From: an uncultured Eubacterium sp. | GTDB taxonomy: Bacteria; Bacillota; Clostridia; Peptostreptococcales; Anaerovoracaceae | Assembly (NCBI GenBank): GCA_937894585.1 | Contig: CALBGO010000075.1 | Location: 1 to 9,560 of the forward strand | Length of the DNA stretch: 9,560 nucleotides | Reading direction: 5' to 3' | Part shown: positions 6,581 through 9,560 of the stretch, piece after piece | How positions within the stretch are numbered: the stretch's first letter is position 1 | How the letters are laid out: every line of letters starts with the position of its first letter | The notes under the pieces: model-generated | Databases searched by the model: none | What the model saw: the letters and a program-made list of their open reading frames with translations, nothing else | What the model was told of the DNA's origin: nothing | Made by a program: the position numbers and the translations under genes

Positions 6581-6690
6581 GAGCCCTTAATATATATAAT
6601 AAGTTTACGCTTTTGCGTAGCTATATACTATTAGGTGCGCTCGCGGCTCCTTCGAAGAGAGTCGAGTACCCCCGTAAGACTGGGCGCCTA
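6581..6690 (+). ncRNA. Structured upstream part of the rpsL-rpsG intercistronic RNA
   Basis: The 307 bases between rpsL and rpsG hold no credible gene. Positions 6533-6580 are plain AT-rich sequence. A long hairpin then runs from 6588 to 6633: TAATA/TATTA, TATATA/TATATA and TACGC/GCGTA, capped by TTTT (6611-6614), with GAGC 6581-6584 able to pair with GCTC 6639-6642. Overlapping it, a second domain is closed by TAGGTGC (6632-6638) with GCGCCTA (6684-6690), including one G-T wobble. It encloses CTCG/CGAG (6640-6643/6663-6666) and a small CCC...GGG hairpin. The two domains share a few bases and may be alternatives. The family is not one I recognise; it is probably part of the leader controlling rpsG. 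Confidence 0.55.
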
Positions 6691-6693
6691 CCA

Positions 6694-6758
6694 TAATTGC
6701 AGGGCTACCCAGAGTAATCCCGTGTGCCGAATGCGGGGTGAAGAAGAATGTGCAATTA
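6694..6758 (+). promoter_or_regulatory. Candidate S7-binding RNA that mimics the 16S rRNA h28/h29/h43 junction
   Basis: A perfect 8-bp helix, TAATTGCA (6694-6701) with TGCAATTA (6751-6758), closes a three-way junction. The first branch is GGG-CTA-CCC (6702-6710). After AGAGTA comes a second hairpin, A6717-G6722 paired with C6734-T6739, with an 11-base loop ending in GAATG. The words AGTAATC (6713-6719), GAATGC (6729-6734) and GGTGAA (6737-6742) recur in order in 16S rRNA around helix 43. The distance from the first to the last base is 30 in both, and the first pairs of the hairpin (A-U, U-G wobble, C-G) are the same. S7 binds this part of 16S rRNA. In E. coli S7 represses its own operon at the S12-S7 spacer, so an S7 operator is the natural reading. 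Confidence 0.65.
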
Positions 6759-6783
6759 CAAATCAAGTTGAAGCAATTGTGCA

Positions 6784-6820
6784 GATAATTTCAGAGTAAG
6801 GAGACTTGCGCGAAATTATC
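6784..6820 (+). promoter_or_regulatory. Hairpin just upstream of the rpsG ribosome binding site
   Basis: GATAATTTC (6784-6792) pairs perfectly with GAAATTATC (6812-6820). Inside, GTAAG (6796-6800) pairs with CTTGC (6805-6809) around a GAGA tetraloop of the stable GNRA class. The stem ends five bases before AGGAGG (6826-6831), leaving the ribosome binding site free. It may set spacing or access for translation of rpsG. Confidence 0.55.
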
Positions 6821-6839
6821 AAGCGAGGAGGGAAGAGAA

Positions 6840-7310
6840 GTGCCAAGAAAAGGTAACACACCAAAGAGAGAAGTACTTCCGGATCCAGTATACGGCAGTG
6901 TTGTTGTAGCAAAGTTAATCAACAGCATTATGCTTGACGGTAAGAAAGGTGTAGCGCAGAACATCGTTTACACTGCTTTCGATCGCATTAAGGAAACTAC
7001 TGGCGAAGAACCTTTGGAAGTATTTGAAAAGGCAATGAACAACATCATGCCTGTTTTAGAAGTAAAAGCAAGAAGAATCGGTGGTGCAAACTACCAGGTT
7101 CCTATCGAAGTAAGACCGGAAAGAAGACAGACTTTAGGTCTGAGATGGTTAACTAAATATACCAGACTCAGAGGCGAAAAGACTATGTCCGAAAGACTGG
7201 CAAAAGAACTGATGGATGCAGCTAACAACACAGGCGCATCTGTAAAGAAGAAAGAAGATACTCATAAGATGGCTGAAGCAAATAAGGCATTTGCTCACTT
7301 CAGATGGTAA
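6840..7310 (+). CDS. rpsG: Small-subunit ribosomal protein uS7
   Basis: S7 is the primary binder that nucleates assembly of the 30S head on the 3' major domain of 16S rRNA and lies near the E site. The 156-residue length is standard. Recognised segments are MPRKGNTPKREVLPDPVYGS at the N-terminus, LDGKKGVAQNIVYTAFD (32-48), the ARRIGGANYQVPIEVRPERR block (77-96), GLRWLTKYTR and the C-terminal HKMAEANKAFAHFRW. The start is GTG 6840, eight bases after a perfect AGGAGG (6826-6831), so initiation should be efficient once the site is accessible. It is separated from rpsL by an unusually long structured spacer with an S7-site mimic, suggesting autogenous control. fusA follows after 42 bases. Confidence 0.98.
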   Translation: MPRKGNTPKREVLPDPVYGSVVVAKLINSIMLDGKKGVAQNIVYTAFDRIKETTGEEPLEVFEKAMNNIMPVLEVKARRIGGANYQVPIEVRPERRQTLGLRWLTKYTRLRGEKTMSERLAKELMDAANNTGASVKKKEDTHKMAEANKAFAHFRW

Positions 7311-7352
7311 TCGGCTTTGTTCGGTTTAGTAGAATAATGGAGGAAATGTAAT

Positions 7353-9422
7353 ATGGCTGGTAGAGAGTTTTCACTTGAGAAAACAAGAAATATCGGTATT
7401 ATGGCGCATATCGACGCCGGAAAGACCACTACCACTGAACGAATCCTTTTCTATACAGGAAGAACTCATAAGTTAGGCGAAACCCACGAGGGCGGCGCTA
7501 CTATGGACTGGATGGAACAGGAACAGGAACGTGGTATTACAATTACCTCTGCTGCAACTACAGCACAGTGGAAGAACCACAGAATCAATATCATCGATAC
7601 TCCGGGACACGTTGACTTTACAGTAGAAGTAGAGCGTTCCCTGAGAGTTCTGGACGGAGCTGTAACCGTACTTTGCGCAAAGGGAGGCGTTGAACCGCAG
7701 TCCGAAACAGTTTGGAGACAGGCTGAAAAGTATGGTGTTCCAAGAATGATTTTCGTTAATAAAATGGACATCCTCGGAGCAAACTTCTTCAGAGTCGTTG
7801 ATATGGTTAAGGACAGACTGAAAGCAAATGCAGTGCCTGTTCAGCTTCCAATCGGTGCGGAAGATAGTTTTGTCGGAATTATCGACCTGGTTGAAATGAA
7901 AGCAGAGATTTATAAGGACGAGCTTGGTAAGGAATTTGAGGTTGCTGAGATTCCTGAAGATATGATGGACCTTGCAGCCGAATGGAGAGAAAAGTTAGTT
8001 GAGTCCGTTGCGGAATGTGACGAAGAACTGATGATGAAATTCCTGGAAGGCGAAGAACTGACCGTTAAGGAAATTAAAGAAACCATCAGAAAGCAGACGA
8101 TTGCCTGCGAAATGGTTCCTATGCTCTGCGGTTCCGCTTACAGAAACAAGGGCGTTCAGATGATGCTGGATGCAGTCATCGACTATATGCCGTCTCCAAT
8201 CGATATTCCGCCTATCAAGGGTGTAAATCCTGATACAGGGGAAGAAGACGAGAGAAGAGCAGACGACAATGAACCGTTCTCTGCACTGGCATTCAAGATT
8301 ATGGCTGACCCGTTTGTAGGTAAGCTGGCATTCTTCAGAGTTTACTCCGGTACTCTGGATTCCGGCTCTTATATCTACAACTCCACAAAGGGCAAGAAGG
8401 GCAGAATCGGTCGTATCCTGCAGATGCATGCCAACAAGAGAGAAGAAATCGACAGAGTTTACTCCGGCGATATTGCCGCTGCAGTAGGTCTGAAAGATAC
8501 AACCACAGGCGATACACTTTGCGATGAAAAGCACGAGATCATTCTGGAATCCATGGAATTCCCTGATCCTGTAATCGAAATCGCAATTGAGCCTAAGACT
8601 AAAGCAGGTCAGGAAAAGATGGGTATTGCGCTGGCTAAGCTGGCTGAAGAAGACCCTACTTTCAAGACTTATACAAACGAAGATACCGGACAGACTATTA
8701 TTGCAGGTATGGGTGAGCTTCACCTGGAAATCATTGTAGACAGACTGCTGCGTGAATTCAAGGTAGAAGCTAATGTAGGTAAACCTCAGGTATCCTATAA
8801 AGAAACCATTTCCACTACTGCTGATGTTGACCACAAGTATGCTAAGCAGTCCGGTGGTCACGGTCAGTACGGTCATGTTAAGATCAAGGTATATCCGAGA
8901 GAACCGGGCGCAGGCTTCGAGTTTGTTAACTCCATTGTCGGCGGTGCAATTCCTAAGGAATATATCCCTAAGATCGAAGACGGTATCAAGGAAGCGATGG
9001 AAAACGGTCCTATTGCCGGATACCAGGTTGTCGATGTAGGTGTAGAACTGTACGACGGTTCTTACCACGAAGTCGACTCTTCTGAAATGGCATTTAAGAT
9101 TGCTTCTTCCATGGCATTCAGAGAAGCAGCCAAGAAAGCAAAACCGGTTCTTCTGGAACCTATCTTCAAGGTAGAAGTTACTGTTCCTGAAGAATATATG
9201 GGTGATGTCATCGGCGATATCTCCTCTAGAAGAGGAAGAATCGAAGGTTCTGACATGAACAACGGTGTTGTTGCAGTCAGAGGTATGGTTCCGCTGTCCG
9301 AAATGTTCGGTTACGCAACAGACCTGCGTTCCAAAACACAGGGTCGCGGTGTGTATGTAATGCAGATGGACCACTTCGAAAAACTGCCTGATAATTTAGT
9401 CGAAAAAATCGGCAATAAATAA
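7353..9422 (+). CDS. fusA: Elongation factor G
   Basis: EF-G is the GTPase that drives translocation on the ribosome and, with ribosome recycling factor, splits post-termination complexes. The 689-residue length is normal. G-domain motifs are in order: AHIDAGKT (18-25), RGITIT (60-65), DTPGH (82-86), NKMD (136-139) and GSA (260-262). Domain II begins near residue 290 (FSALAFKIMADPFVGKLAFFRVYSG), and domain IV holds GGHGQYGHV and the tip sequence GSYHEVDSSEMAF. The start is ATG 7353 with GGAGG at 7339-7343. It is standard housekeeping EF-G, not a Tet(M)-like protection protein or the divergent EF-G2. The long open frame on the opposite strand over this gene is a codon-bias shadow. Confidence 0.99.
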   Translation: MAGREFSLEKTRNIGIMAHIDAGKTTTTERILFYTGRTHKLGETHEGGATMDWMEQEQERGITITSAATTAQWKNHRINIIDTPGHVDFTVEVERSLRVLDGAVTVLCAKGGVEPQSETVWRQAEKYGVPRMIFVNKMDILGANFFRVVDMVKDRLKANAVPVQLPIGAEDSFVGIIDLVEMKAEIYKDELGKEFEVAEIPEDMMDLAAEWREKLVESVAECDEELMMKFLEGEELTVKEIKETIRKQTIACEMVPMLCGSAYRNKGVQMMLDAVIDYMPSPIDIPPIKGVNPDTGEEDERRADDNEPFSALAFKIMADPFVGKLAFFRVYSGTLDSGSYIYNSTKGKKGRIGRILQMHANKREEIDRVYSGDIAAAVGLKDTTTGDTLCDEKHEIILESMEFPDPVIEIAIEPKTKAGQEKMGIALAKLAEEDPTFKTYTNEDTGQTIIAGMGELHLEIIVDRLLREFKVEANVGKPQVSYKETISTTADVDHKYAKQSGGHGQYGHVKIKVYPREPGAGFEFVNSIVGGAIPKEYIPKIEDGIKEAMENGPIAGYQVVDVGVELYDGSYHEVDSSEMAFKIASSMAFREAAKKAKPVLLEPIFKVEVTVPEEYMGDVIGDISSRRGRIEGSDMNNGVVAVRGMVPLSEMFGYATDLRSKTQGRGVYVMQMDHFEKLPDNLVEKIGNK

Positions 9423-9449
9423 ATCAAAAATTAACCTTTAGAGGTATGA

Positions 9450-9482
9450 CCCGCATGATCCGGGATTTAACGGAGCTGCGGG
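9450..9482 (+). promoter_or_regulatory. Stable hairpin in the fusA-tuf spacer
   Basis: CCCGCA (9450-9455) pairs with TGCGGG (9477-9482). Inside, TCCG (9459-9462) pairs with CGGA (9471-9474) around an eight-base loop, with small internal gaps. CTTACCGG follows, with no T run, so it is not a typical terminator. It may protect or process the mRNA, or modulate tuf relative to fusA; the 86-base spacer holds no other visible signal apart from the tuf ribosome binding site. Confidence 0.5.
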
Positions 9483-9508
9483 CTTACCGGATTATTGGAG
9501 GCAATAAA

Positions 9509-9560
9509 ATGGCAAAAGCAAAATTTGAAAGAACCAAACCGCATATCAATATCGGTACAA
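9509..9560 (+). CDS. tuf: Elongation factor Tu, N-terminal fragment cut by the window edge
   Basis: Seventeen complete codons encode MAKAKFERTKPHINIGT, the standard EF-Tu N-terminus just before the IGHVDHGKT P-loop. GGAGG at 9497-9501 lies seven bases before ATG 9509. EF-Tu carries aminoacyl-tRNA to the ribosomal A site as a GTP complex. Position after fusA completes the classical str operon order. Only the window boundary interrupts it. Confidence 0.95.
   Translation, partial: MAKAKFERTKPHINIGT

Noticed and set aside
6700..6708. CAGGGCTAC also matches 16S rRNA near position 1220
   Set aside because: The nine-base match is real but this 16S segment is not part of the h28/h29/h43 junction, and in the predicted fold the bases form the short GGG-CTA-CCC arm; I treat it as possible coincidence.
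6581..6760. Known riboswitch, T-box or other named RNA family in the rpsL-rpsG spacer
   Set aside because: I compared it from memory with lysine, cobalamin, SAM, c-di-GMP, T-box, RNase P and SRP signatures and saw no match; the 16S-like words explain the 3' part better.
7995..9374. 459-codon open frame on the - strand across fusA
   Set aside because: It lies wholly antisense to a perfectly conserved EF-G gene, has no family resemblance, and is explained by codon bias of the highly expressed gene.

Overview
The window looks like chromosomal DNA from a low-to-moderate GC Firmicute, most likely of class Clostridia. S12 is the 138-residue Firmicutes form, strong AGGAGG-type ribosome binding sites precede most genes, and rpsL, rpsG, fusA and tuf follow one another. 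I cannot name a genus.

Layout. Positions 1-55 are the last bases of a group II intron (end of domain V, all of domain VI, branch-point A49, 3' end at T55). Next comes an accessory cassette on the + strand: an OmpR-family response regulator (167-844), a short histidine kinase with one membrane segment (849-1754), an ABC ATPase (1828-2538) and an 886-residue FtsX/MacB-type permease (2532-5192). A hairpin terminator at 5256-5297 closes it. On the - strand, facing it, lies the 3' part of an Rpn-family (PD-(D/E)XK nuclease/'putative transposase') gene that has lost its catalytic N-terminal half (5317-5961). The rest is the str operon: rpsL (6116-6532), a 307-base structured intercistronic region, rpsG (6840-7310), fusA (7353-9422) and the first 17 codons of tuf (from 9509).

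How the genes work together. The regulator and kinase probably control the ABC transporter. The ABC genes have a good -10 box but no -35 box, and direct repeats 11 bp apart sit where the -35 should be. This is the usual arrangement for activation by an OmpR-type regulator. By analogy with Bce- and Van-like modules the transporter may sense or remove a membrane-active antimicrobial, but the substrate is unknown. The str genes encode two small-subunit proteins and two elongation factors.

Most interesting point. The rpsL-rpsG spacer is long and folds well. Part of it (6694-6758) copies the sequence and three-way-junction topology of the 16S rRNA site bound by S7 (the h28/h29/h43 junction). It is therefore a candidate S7-binding autoregulatory RNA, parallel to the known E. 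coli S7 operator in the same intercistronic position. Other points to check are the mobile-element debris directly upstream of the str operon, where rpoBC is often found, and a perfect 10-bp inverted repeat in the rpsL leader.
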